From contig NZ_CP014335.1 in assembly GCF_001610955.1 (NCBI RefSeq), forward strand, positions 2,055,001 through 2,119,000: DNA of 64,000 nucleotides, read 5' to 3'. This DNA comes from Geobacillus thermoleovorans. Lineage in GTDB: Bacteria > Bacillota > Bacilli > Bacillales > Anoxybacillaceae. The position numbers were made by a program, and so were the translations under genes. Below the pieces are notes generated by a model. It saw only the letters and a program-made list of their open reading frames with translations. It was not told the DNA's origin and made no database searches. Positions 17,924-25,974 of the stretch are shown piece by piece (the first letter of the stretch is position 1; every line of letters starts with the position of its first letter).

Positions 17924-20614
17924 ATGTCTGGTGAATATCGTTCTCGCGTAGAACGAAAGCAGGCAGCGAAACAAACGAAACAGAAGAAAGCGAAAACGAA
18001 AAAAGGGATCGCGTGGCTGAAAACAGTCGCCATTGCGATATTGTTCATCATCGTGATCGCCGCTGTCGGCGGCGTGGCGGCGTTCGCCTACTTCGTCAAG
18101 GACGCTCCCCCGCTTGATGAGGCGAAAATTAAAGACCCGCTCTCTTCCATCGTGTACGATATGAATGGGAAGAAAGTCGCCGAACTTGGCGGCTACAAGC
18201 GGACGTACATTTCGTATAAAGACGTGCCCAAAGTGCTTGAAGATGCCGTGCTGGCAACGGAAGACGCCCGCTTTTATGAACATCACGGCATCGATGTCGT
18301 CCGCTTGGCTGGCGCCGTCCTCGCCAACATCAAGGAAGGATTTGGTGCAGAAGGCGGCAGCACGATCACTCAGCAAGTCGTCAAAATGACGTTTTTGTCG
18401 AGAGAAAAAACGTTGAAGCGAAAAGCGCAAGAGGCATGGCTCGCGCTGCAGCTTGAACAAAAATATTCGAAGCATGAAATTTTGGAAATGTATTTGAACA
18501 AAATTTATTATTCAGACGGCATTTATGGCGTCGCTCGCGCCGCCGAATATTATTTTGGCAAGACAGACTTGAAAAAGCTCACTCTTCCGGAAGCGGCCTT
18601 GCTCGCCGGCATGCCGCAAAGTCCAAACCGGTATAATCCGTATGACCATCCAGAGGCGGCGAAAAAACGGCGCGATACCGTATTGTCGCTCATGGCGAAA
18701 CATGGCTTTATCAGCCAGGAAGAAGCGGAAAAAGCGAAACAAGTGCCGATCCAGTCGATGCTCGCTGAGCGGAAAAAATCGCAAAGCTCCGTGCCGTATG
18801 ACGCCTTCATTGACGAAGTGATCAAAGAAGTGACCGACAAAGCGAACGTCAACGTCTTTGAAGATGGGCTGAAAATTTATACAACGCTCGACCAAGACGT
18901 TCAAACATACGTAGAAAAGCTATTAAACTCTGACAAATACTTTACCAATAAGAAGGATTTGCAATCCGGCATCGCCGTCGTCGACACAAAAACAGGCGCC
19001 ATTCGCGCGTTAGGCGGCGGTCGCCACCGCGACCACGTCGAATTTGGCTTCAACTACGCCATCAAACCGGTCGGCCAGCCCGGTTCGACGATCAAACCGA
19101 TTTTGGATTACGGTCCAGCGATCGAATATTTAAAATGGTCAACAGCGCACATTCTTGTTGACGAGCCGTATACGTATTCGGACGGCACGCCGATCCGCAA
19201 CGCCGGCGGGGGATATATGGGGCCGATCACCTTGCGGACGGCACTGGCAAAATCACGCAACATCCCGGCGTTAAAAACGTTCCAAGCCGTCGGCAAAGAA
19301 CGGGCGATGGAGTTTGCCAATCGTCTTGGGATGGGCTTTAGTGAAGTATATGAGCCATATGCGATCGGGGGAGTATCCAACTATGTGTCACCGTTGCAAA
19401 TGGCCGGGGCCTACACCGCCTTTGGCAACAACGGGATTTACACAAAGCCGTATGCCGTGACGAAAATCGTCTTCCCAGACGGCACGGAAATGGATTTGCA
19501 GCCAAAGCCGAAACGGGTGATGCACGACTATACCGCTTATATGATCACCGATGTGCTGAAAACGGTCATCCGCTCCGGAACCGGCGTGTTGGCTAATGTC
19601 CCAGGGCTTGAGCTCGCGGGCAAAACAGGAACGACGAACTACGGCGAAGACGGCGCCAAATTTGGCCTCCAAAGAGACGATGTGCCGGACAGCTGGATTG
19701 TCGGCTATACGCCAAACTATACGGCGGCCATTTGGGTCGGCTTCAGCAAGCGAAGCAGCACGGCAAAGCTTAGTATAGAGGAACAAAAAATCCCGAAATA
19801 CTTGTTGAAAAACTTAATGTCCCATACCGATGACGGCAGTGGGGAATTCAAGCAGCCGGAGAGCGTCGTCAGACTGCCGATCAAAAAAGGCACAAATCCG
19901 CCGAAACTTGCCGGCAAATACACGCCGGAAAGCGAAATTACGTATGAATTGTTCGTGCGCGGCACTGAGCCGACGGAGACGGCGAACGACGCGCCGGAAG
20001 AACTGCCGGCGGTGAAAGGGTTGACCGCTGTGTACGACCAAGCGGCGAACGCCATCTCGGTTTCGTGGTCATACGATGAGCAAACCGATGAGACGATCTT
20101 CGAGGTGCGCGTCAAAGATGGCCAAGGTCAAACGAATACGATCACCACAAAAGACCGTTCGATCACGATTTCCAATCCGACGCCAGGATGGACGTACACA
20201 ATCGCCGTGTACGCAAAAGACGGCGAACGAATGAGCAAACCGGCCATAGCCAGCGTTCATGTCCCCGGCGGAGAAGATCAAACTCCCGCGCCACAACAAC
20301 CGGGGGATGACAGCCAAGGCAGCGGCGGGCAAAACGGCGGCACCGATCAAGGCAACAGCGGGAATAACGGAAACGAAAACGGTCAGGGAAACAACAATGA
20401 ACAAAACGGCGGCGCAAGCGGCGGACAAGAAAATGGCAACAGCGGCGGGGCCAACCAAAACAATGGCCAAACGGATGGAACAAACAACCAAGGAACGAAC
20501 AACAGCGGCCAAACGAACGGAACGAACGGCGGAACAGGTGCAAACAGCGGAACGCCGCCTGTCTCCCCGCCGTTAAAAAACGGATCCGGAGCGGGTCTTG
20601 GCACCCGTCCATAA
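17924..20614 (+). CDS. ponA: Class A penicillin-binding protein 1A/1B
   Basis: An 896-aa bifunctional cell-wall synthase. It has a basic cytoplasmic N-terminus and one TM helix at about residues 30-60. The GT51 transglycosylase has EDARFYEHHGID, GGSTITQQ and the RKAQEAWLALQLE block. The transpeptidase follows, with active-site GQPGSTIKP (SxxK), SRN and KTGTTN. About residue 690 a fibronectin type III-like domain begins, then a roughly 110-residue tail of Gly, Asn, Gln and Ser. Start ATG 17924 follows AAGAAAGG. It matches B. subtilis PonA in layout, with an unusually long Gly/Asn tail. Confidence 0.95.
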   Translation: MSGEYRSRVERKQAAKQTKQKKAKTKKGIAWLKTVAIAILFIIVIAAVGGVAAFAYFVKDAPPLDEAKIKDPLSSIVYDMNGKKVAELGGYKRTYISYKDVPKVLEDAVLATEDARFYEHHGIDVVRLAGAVLANIKEGFGAEGGSTITQQVVKMTFLSREKTLKRKAQEAWLALQLEQKYSKHEILEMYLNKIYYSDGIYGVARAAEYYFGKTDLKKLTLPEAALLAGMPQSPNRYNPYDHPEAAKKRRDTVLSLMAKHGFISQEEAEKAKQVPIQSMLAERKKSQSSVPYDAFIDEVIKEVTDKANVNVFEDGLKIYTTLDQDVQTYVEKLLNSDKYFTNKKDLQSGIAVVDTKTGAIRALGGGRHRDHVEFGFNYAIKPVGQPGSTIKPILDYGPAIEYLKWSTAHILVDEPYTYSDGTPIRNAGGGYMGPITLRTALAKSRNIPALKTFQAVGKERAMEFANRLGMGFSEVYEPYAIGGVSNYVSPLQMAGAYTAFGNNGIYTKPYAVTKIVFPDGTEMDLQPKPKRVMHDYTAYMITDVLKTVIRSGTGVLANVPGLELAGKTGTTNYGEDGAKFGLQRDDVPDSWIVGYTPNYTAAIWVGFSKRSSTAKLSIEEQKIPKYLLKNLMSHTDDGSGEFKQPESVVRLPIKKGTNPPKLAGKYTPESEITYELFVRGTEPTETANDAPEELPAVKGLTAVYDQAANAISVSWSYDEQTDETIFEVRVKDGQGQTNTITTKDRSITISNPTPGWTYTIAVYAKDGERMSKPAIASVHVPGGEDQTPAPQQPGDDSQGSGGQNGGTDQGNSGNNGNENGQGNNNEQNGGASGGQENGNSGGANQNNGQTDGTNNQGTNNSGQTNGTNGGTGANSGTPPVSPPLKNGSGAGLGTRP

Positions 20615-20627
20615 CAGCTGCATTCCC

Positions 20628-20661
20628 AAAAAACGGATGGCTTTTGCGCCATCCGTTTTTT
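20628..20661. terminator. Terminator of ponA
   Basis: AAAAAACGGATGGC pairs with GCCATCCGTTTTTT around TTTTGC; U-rich on both strands, so it may also serve nth from the other side. Confidence 0.88.
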
Positions 20662-20717
20662 CATGACCGACCGACATGCTGCTGGCCCTTCTTCACCAAG
20701 CCCTTTCGCGGTTCCGT

Positions 20718-21389
20718 TCACTTCTGATTTGCCGCTTTTTCCTCCCGTTTTCGCATCCGTTTTTTTCCTTCACGGCATAAATGAAGAAGAGGACATGACG
20801 GACATTGCGGAGACTGCGCCTTGCAATGGTAGCGGCCAAAAAAAATCATTCGGTGGTGGGTGATCGACCATTCTTCTTTTGGAATGATTTTCATCAGCGT
20901 CTTCTCGACTTCCAAAACCGAGTCGTCCCAGCGGCAAAAGCCAAGCCGTTTGCTGACGCGCTCGACGTGTGTATCAACAGCGATGGCCGGCACGCCGAAC
21001 GCAACGGACACAACGACGTTCGCCGTCTTCCGCCCGACGCCCGGCAGCTTCATCAACTCATCGCGGTCGCGCGGCACTTCGCCGTTGTACTTGTCAATCA
21101 ACATCGCGCACAGCTTTTGAATGTTTCGCGCTTTGTTCCGATATAAGCCGATTGAGCGGATATCTTGCTCAAGCTCCTCAAGCGGCACCGCAATATAATC
21201 GTGCGGCGTCCGATATTTTTCAAACAGCCGTTTCGTCACCTTGTTGACGAGCGCATCGGTGCATTGCGCCGACAAAACAACCGCAATCAGCAGCTCAAAC
21301 GGATTGCGGTGCAAAAGCTCGCAATGCGCATCCGGAAACATTTTTGCCATCTCATCCAAACAGTAGCGGATTTGTTGCTTTGTCAGCAC
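20718..21389 (-). CDS. nth: Endonuclease III
   Basis: A 223-aa base-excision DNA glycosylase/AP lyase acting on oxidised pyrimidines. The helix-hairpin-helix is LPGVGRKTANVV with catalytic Lys near 121; the catalytic Asp is in VDTHVERV, near 139. The C-terminal [4Fe-4S] ligands are spaced C-x6-C-x2-C-x5-C (CKAQSPQCPSCPLLHLC). It lies downstream of dnaD; the B. subtilis ypoC gene expected after nth is not present before ponA. Confidence 0.96.
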   Translation of the reverse strand: MLTKQQIRYCLDEMAKMFPDAHCELLHRNPFELLIAVVLSAQCTDALVNKVTKRLFEKYRTPHDYIAVPLEELEQDIRSIGLYRNKARNIQKLCAMLIDKYNGEVPRDRDELMKLPGVGRKTANVVVSVAFGVPAIAVDTHVERVSKRLGFCRWDDSVLEVEKTLMKIIPKEEWSITHHRMIFFGRYHCKAQSPQCPSCPLLHLCREGKKRMRKREEKAANQK

Positions 21390-21471
21390 CTCGTCTCCTC
21401 CTTATTGCCATATTGGCCCGAATAAAACGACGCCTTTTACCGGTTCGATTGGCCATTTTTGGACAAACAAA

Positions 21472-21494
21472 AACGAGAGACAGCGCCTCTCGTT
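21472..21494 (-). terminator. Terminator of dnaD
   Basis: AACGAGAG and CTCTCGTT arms followed on the minus strand by TTTGTTTGTCC; overlaps the dnaD stop. Confidence 0.7.
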
Positions 21495-22194
21495 ACGAGT
21501 CGAGCCAATTGAAAAACGGGATCGTCTGTTTAAATTCTCCCGCCGTCTGTTTCGCCGAACGGGAGGACGGCTTGCGAAACTTTTTGCCGTAGTCGTGCGC
21601 CTGTTCAATCGTGCGAATGCCATTCTTTTTCCATTCAAACAAGATGCGATCGATGTAGCGGAAATTCAACTTCCCCGACAGCACCGCTTCGCGCAGCGCC
21701 GCTTTAATGATGGCCGGCTCATGGCCGTCTTGATCGATCCACATCGCAAGCGTTTCACACTCGAACGGGGAGAGCGGGCGGCCAAACTCCTGCTCAAAAA
21801 CGGTGTATAAGCTCTCCTCTTCCTCCTGCCGGCCGAGTTCCCCCTGTTGAGCGGCTTGGGTGTACAAATGATGCACGAGCTTCTCCCAAAGCGGTTCAAG
21901 CGTATATTTTTCGTTGCGAATGCCTTGTTCATCCGTATGCTCTTCAATCGCGATCATCCCTTTTTGCAAGAGCCGACGCACCATATCCATGCATTCCGCT
22001 GCCGAGACCGTCATTCTTTCGGCCAGCTCGGCCGGCGTCGGAAACAAGACGCCTTCTTCGAAAAACGACTGCATATGCAAAAGCAAGACGAGCTCCCCCT
22101 CGCCCAACCCAAGCTGCTTGTAGTGGCCAAGCAGCAGCTTCGGGACGGCGATGCTTCCTTGCGCCAGCCATTCGGCCACCTTTTTCTTTTCCAT
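21493..22194 (-). CDS. dnaD: DNA replication initiation protein DnaD
   Basis: A 233-aa helicase-loading protein with a winged-helix-like N-terminal oligomerisation domain (about 1-130) and a DDBH2 DNA-binding domain (EFGRPLSPFECETL to YIDRILFEWKKNGI). The start at MEKKKVAEW (22194) has GAGGTG 7 bp upstream; five extra upstream codons are possible but would overlap it. It lies between asnS and nth as in B. subtilis. Confidence 0.93.
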   Translation of the reverse strand: MEKKKVAEWLAQGSIAVPKLLLGHYKQLGLGEGELVLLLHMQSFFEEGVLFPTPAELAERMTVSAAECMDMVRRLLQKGMIAIEEHTDEQGIRNEKYTLEPLWEKLVHHLYTQAAQQGELGRQEEEESLYTVFEQEFGRPLSPFECETLAMWIDQDGHEPAIIKAALREAVLSGKLNFRYIDRILFEWKKNGIRTIEQAHDYGKKFRKPSSRSAKQTAGEFKQTIPFFNWLDS

Positions 22195-22233
22195 GCCGAT
22201 GCACCTCAACTATAGTATAACATGACGGCGGCG

Positions 22234-22263
22234 AAAAAACCCCCTTTTTGCAGGGGGTTTTTT
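22234..22263 (-). terminator. Terminator of asnS
   Basis: CCCCC and GGGGG arms flanked by A6/T6 tracts, overlapping the asnS stop codon; a classic intrinsic terminator. Confidence 0.9.
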
Positions 22264-23557
22264 ACGGATAAAGCCGGTTGAGCAGCCGCGGGAACGGAAT
22301 CGTCTCGCGCACATGTTCGACGCCGCAAATCCAAGCGACAGTGCGCTCCAAGCCGAGCCCGAACCCTGAATGCGGCACAGAACCGTATTTGCGCAAATCC
22401 AAATACCATTCATACGCTTCAAGCGGCAAATGGTGCTCTTCAAGGCGGCGCTTGAGCAGCTCATAATCGTGAATCCGTTCCGAGCCGCCAATGATTTCCC
22501 CGTATCCTTCCGGCGCAATCAAATCGGCGCATAGCACAACGTCGGAGCGGTTGGGGTCCGGCTGCATATAAAACGGCTTCAAAGAGGCCGGATAGTGGGT
22601 GATGAACACCGGTTTGTCAAAACTTTCGGCGATGGCCGTCTCATGCGGCGCACCGAAGTCATCGCCCCACTCGATGTCGGTCAATCCTTTTTCATGAAGC
22701 AGCTTGATCGCCTCATCATACGTTAGGCGCGGAAACGGCGGTTTGACCAGCTCAAGCTTCGACACGTCGCGCCCGAGCCGCCCGAGTTCAAGCCGGCAGC
22801 GCTCGAGCACCGACTGCACAAGGTAGGAGACGTACTCTTCTTGCAGCCGCAAATTGTCTTCAAACTCATAAAACGCCATTTCCGGCTCCACCATCCAAAA
22901 CTCGATCAAATGGCGGCGTGTTTTCGATTTTTCGGCGCGGAACGTCGGGCCGAATGAGAACACTTTGCCGAGCGCCATCGCCGCCGCTTCCATGTAGAGC
23001 TGGCCGCTTTGCGACAAATAGGCATCCTCATCAAAATATTTCGTATGAAACAGTTCGGTCGTTCCTTCCGGTGCGCTGCCAGTCAAAATCGGGGCGTCGA
23101 CTTTCACAAACCCGCGGTCGTTGAAAAACTCATACGTCGCCCGGATGATTTCGTTGCGAATTTTCATGATCGCGTGCTGGCGCCGCGACCGAAGCCAAAG
23201 GTGGCGATGGTCCATCAAAAATTCGACGCCATGCTCTTTCGGCGTAATCGGATAGTCAACTGCTTCTTGAATGACTTGCAAATCGGCAACCGACAGCTCG
23301 TAGCCAAATGGGGAGCGCTCGTCGATGCGCACCGTGCCCGTCACATAGAGCGACGTTTCTTGCGTCAATGTTTTTGCGCGTTGAAACACCTCTTCCGAGA
23401 CGTTCGCCTTTTCGACGACGCCTTGAATAAAGCCAGTGCCGTCGCGCAGCTGCAAAAAGACGATTTTCCCGCTTGAGCGCTTGTTCGCCAGCCAAGCGCC
23501 GATCGTCACTTGTTGTCCTACGTATTGATTCACTTCCGCAATCGTCGTCGTTTTCAC
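22262..23557 (-). CDS. asnS: Asparaginyl-tRNA synthetase
   Basis: A 431-aa class IIb synthetase. An N-terminal OB-fold anticodon-binding domain (about 1-110, [24 protein letters not shown]) precedes the catalytic core with motif 2 ([21 protein letters not shown]) and motif 3 ([13 protein letters not shown]). The GTG start at 23557 is chosen from GGAGGG at 9 bp and agreement with the usual 430-aa length; an upstream in-frame extension to 23593 lacks support. Confidence 0.95.
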   Translation of the reverse strand: MKTTTIAEVNQYVGQQVTIGAWLANKRSSGKIVFLQLRDGTGFIQGVVEKANVSEEVFQRAKTLTQETSLYVTGTVRIDERSPFGYELSVADLQVIQEAVDYPITPKEHGVEFLMDHRHLWLRSRRQHAIMKIRNEIIRATYEFFNDRGFVKVDAPILTGSAPEGTTELFHTKYFDEDAYLSQSGQLYMEAAAMALGKVFSFGPTFRAEKSKTRRHLIEFWMVEPEMAFYEFEDNLRLQEEYVSYLVQSVLERCRLELGRLGRDVSKLELVKPPFPRLTYDEAIKLLHEKGLTDIEWGDDFGAPHETAIAESFDKPVFITHYPASLKPFYMQPDPNRSDVVLCADLIAPEGYGEIIGGSERIHDYELLKRRLEEHHLPLEAYEWYLDLRKYGSVPHSGFGLGLERTVAWICGVEHVRETIPFPRLLNRLYP

Positions 23558-23715
23558 GCACTGATTCCCTCCAATAATCGACACGTCCATCATTCGCTAT
23601 TATACCGTTCCGTCGGCGTCACGGCAACGACCAGCCAAAGCAGCGCAAAACGATGCTGCCCCCACCAATCGCCCTTCGGCGCAGCCGCCCGGAGCCAGCC
23701 GACAGACCGACGCGG

Positions 23716-23745
23716 AAAAAGCGGCTTTGCGCCAAACAAAGCCGC
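23716..23745 (-). terminator. Terminator of aspB
   Basis: GCGGCTTTG and CAAAGCCGC arms followed by TTTTTCC on the minus strand, 40 bp after the aspB stop. It may be partly read through toward asnS, about 160 bp further on. Confidence 0.75.
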
Positions 23746-23784
23746 CCTTTTTCTTTCCACTCTGACACCTTGGCGCAAAGCGCC

Positions 23785-24966
23785 TTAGGCCCGCGCCTCC
23801 ATAAACCGGCGGATGCGTTCGATCGCTGTCTCGAGCGCCTCAAGCGAGGTCGCGTACGACAAGCGGACGTAATCCGGCGCCCCAAACCCAGAACCAGGCA
23901 CAAGCGCGACTTTCGCTTCCTCCAACAAGACGGCGACGAACTCGTCGACCGTGCGGCATTCGGCCATATCCGCCGCCTTTCGGGCGTTCGGGAACAAATA
24001 AAACGCTCCTTGCGGTTTGACGCAAGTGAAGCCTGGAATTTGCACAAGCTTGTCATAAATGATGTCAAGCCGCTTTTCAAACGCTTGGCGCATTTGTTCA
24101 ACCGGCTCTTGCGGACCGCTGTAGGCGGCAATAGCGGCATATTGGGCGATCGATGTCGGATTCGATGTGCTATGGCTTGCTAAATCCGTCATCGCTTTTA
24201 TGATATCTCTCGGCCCAGCCGCGTAGCCGATGCGCCACCCTGTCATCGAGTGCGATTTCGATACGCCGTTGATGATGATCGTCTGCTCCTTCAGCTCCGG
24301 CGACAGTTCGGCGATCGACACATGTTTCGCCCCGCCGTAAATCAATTTTTCATAAATTTCGTCCGAAATGATCAACACGCCATGCGCCAAGCATACTTCC
24401 CCGAGCGCTTTCAGCTCCTCGGCCGTATAAATCATGCCGGTCGGATTGCTCGGGGAGTTGAGAATAACCGCTTTTGTCCGCGGCGTAATGGCCGCTTTCA
24501 GCTGTTCCGGCGTAATTTTAAAATCGTTTTCCTCCAGCCCCTCAACATAAACCGGAACGCCGCCAGCCAGCTTCACTTGTTCCGGGTAGCTCACCCAATA
24601 CGGCGTCGGAATGATGACCTCATCGCCTTCATCAAGCAGCACTTGAAAGAGCGTATACAGCGCATGCTTCGCCCCTACGCAGACGATGATTTCCGCCGGC
24701 TCGTATGAAAGCCCTTGATCGCGGGCAAATTTTTTGATGATTTCCTCTTTCAGCGCCGGCAGCCCGCCTGATGGCGTATATTTCGTATGCCCTTCATTCA
24801 TCGCCTTGACGGCTGCCGCGATAATGTGCTGGGGCGTGTTGAAATCCGGTTCGCCGGCCCCAAGGCCGATCACGTCGTATCCGGCCGCTTTCAGTTCCTT
24901 TGCTTTCGCCGTAATGGCCAATGTCGCCGATGGCGTCAGCGACGCCACCCGTTTTGCCAGTTTCAT
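23785..24966 (-). CDS. aspB: Aspartate aminotransferase
   Basis: A 393-aa fold type I PLP aminotransferase converting oxaloacetate and glutamate to aspartate and 2-oxoglutarate. PLP Lys237 lies in NGVSKSHSMTGWRIGY; other landmarks are GEPDF, NSPSNPTG and the SDEIYEKLIY strand. It belongs with ypmA-ypmB upstream and asnS downstream; aspartate supply and Asn-tRNA charging sit together as in other Bacilli. Confidence 0.95.
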   Translation of the reverse strand: MKLAKRVASLTPSATLAITAKAKELKAAGYDVIGLGAGEPDFNTPQHIIAAAVKAMNEGHTKYTPSGGLPALKEEIIKKFARDQGLSYEPAEIIVCVGAKHALYTLFQVLLDEGDEVIIPTPYWVSYPEQVKLAGGVPVYVEGLEENDFKITPEQLKAAITPRTKAVILNSPSNPTGMIYTAEELKALGEVCLAHGVLIISDEIYEKLIYGGAKHVSIAELSPELKEQTIIINGVSKSHSMTGWRIGYAAGPRDIIKAMTDLASHSTSNPTSIAQYAAIAAYSGPQEPVEQMRQAFEKRLDIIYDKLVQIPGFTCVKPQGAFYLFPNARKAADMAECRTVDEFVAVLLEEAKVALVPGSGFGAPDYVRLSYATSLEALETAIERIRRFMEARA

Positions 24967-24987
24967 CGCTTCTTCCCCCTCACGTCC

Positions 24988-25464
24988 TCACTGTTGAAAA
25001 CTGTACCTCTTCAGGAAGGCCCCATCCGCAAAGTGAAGGTAATAAAACGAATACCTTCCTTCCGCATCAATATATGTCAACTCCCAAAGAGGCACGCCTT
25101 TTTCCATGCCAAGCGTCGCGTCGATGATGCGCCGCGGTCGGCGGTCGCGCTGCAAAATGGCGCGCGCTTCCGCCTCGCTGATGCCGCTGTCCACGCCCTT
25201 GACGACGACATTTCCCTCTTTTTCAGGCACCCAAACGACGACCGCTTTCCCTTGTTTTGTTCTTCCGATGAATACGGTGCACGCTTCGTCGCCATAATAT
25301 GTATAGACTTTCTTCACATCAGCAAGCCCGGCGGCTTCCTTCGCCCGGGCCAACGCATGTTCCACCATCAGCCGTTTGGGCGCCATCGCCTCGTCATAAA
25401 TCGACCATGCCTGCCAAATGAGGAATCCAAAAAAAAGCAGAGTGAACCAACCCCACTTTTTCAT
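24988..25464 (-). CDS. ypmB: YpmB family protein (PepSY-like domain)
   Basis: A 158-aa protein of unknown function with an N-terminal membrane anchor (residues 5-24, WGWFTLLFFGFLIWQAWSIY) and an extracytoplasmic PepSY/DUF5590-like fold. It is placed 21 bp before aspB. An alternative GTG start at 25473 would overlap the ypmA stop by 4 bp (GTGA); neither has a strong ribosome site. Confidence 0.85.
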   Translation of the reverse strand: MKKWGWFTLLFFGFLIWQAWSIYDEAMAPKRLMVEHALARAKEAAGLADVKKVYTYYGDEACTVFIGRTKQGKAVVVWVPEKEGNVVVKGVDSGISEAEARAILQRDRRPRRIIDATLGMEKGVPLWELTYIDAEGRYSFYYLHFADGAFLKRYSFQQ

Positions 25465-25469
25465 CGTGA

Positions 25470-25640
25470 TCACGTCCGATAAATCGTAAAGATGGCCTGG
25501 CGCTTGTCGTTTTCATCCAAGGCAAGGCCAAACATCAAATTGTCGCGCTTTAGCGTTCGGTTCAAGCAGTCGACAATTTTGTACAAGTCGTCGGAGTGCT
25601 GAACTTTGACGGTAGCGAGCACTTCGATTTTGCTTTCCAT
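25470..25640 (-). CDS. ypmA: YpmA family protein
   Basis: A 56-aa soluble protein, MESKIEVLATVKVQ...AIFTIYRT, conserved in Bacillaceae with no known function. AGGAGG lies 11 bp upstream. It is the first gene of ypmA-ypmB-aspB-asnS. Confidence 0.85.
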   Translation of the reverse strand: MESKIEVLATVKVQHSDDLYKIVDCLNRTLKRDNLMFGLALDENDKRQAIFTIYRT

Positions 25641-25816
25641 TTTCGTCGTTTCCTCCTGTGCGGCGCAAATTTTGTTACTTATACACGCCGGCGGCTCCGG
25701 CAACAATACAAATACAGCGAAGATGACAAAAGGCGTGCTTCTTCGCACCTCTGCGGCCAAGCCGACAAAGCCAAACGGCAAGGCGCAAACTGTCATCGCA
25801 GTTGTGCTTCTTCCCT

Positions 25817-25825
25817 ATTATAGCA
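25817..25825 (-). promoter_or_regulatory. Extended -10 promoter of ypmA operon
   Basis: TGCTATAAT on the minus strand, about 180 bp upstream of ypmA, leaving a long leader. Confidence 0.5.
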
Positions 25826-25891
25826 GGTTTGTCCGATCATTTCATAACAAATTTGCCCGCCTACACCGTCAACGCCAATTTGCTTCTTTCC

Positions 25892-25914
25892 CCCCGCTTC
25901 ATGCGGGGTTTTTT
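25892..25914 (+). terminator. Orphan plus-strand intrinsic terminator
   Basis: CCCCGC-TTCAT-GCGGGG followed by TTTTTT on the plus strand; no plus-strand gene precedes it. On the minus strand it has no U-tract. Confidence 0.6.
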
Positions 25915-25974
25915 GCCGCCTGACACCTTTAGATTGCGCCGTTTCGTCCATCTTTATGAGAAATAAAGCCCGCT

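Larger units (their letters stand above)
25641..25974. other. Intergenic region between dinG and ypmA
   Basis: 334 bp without a convincing gene. It contains the ypmA promoter and a plus-strand terminator-like hairpin with no visible plus-strand gene before it. Short frames here lack ribosome sites. Confidence 0.6.
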
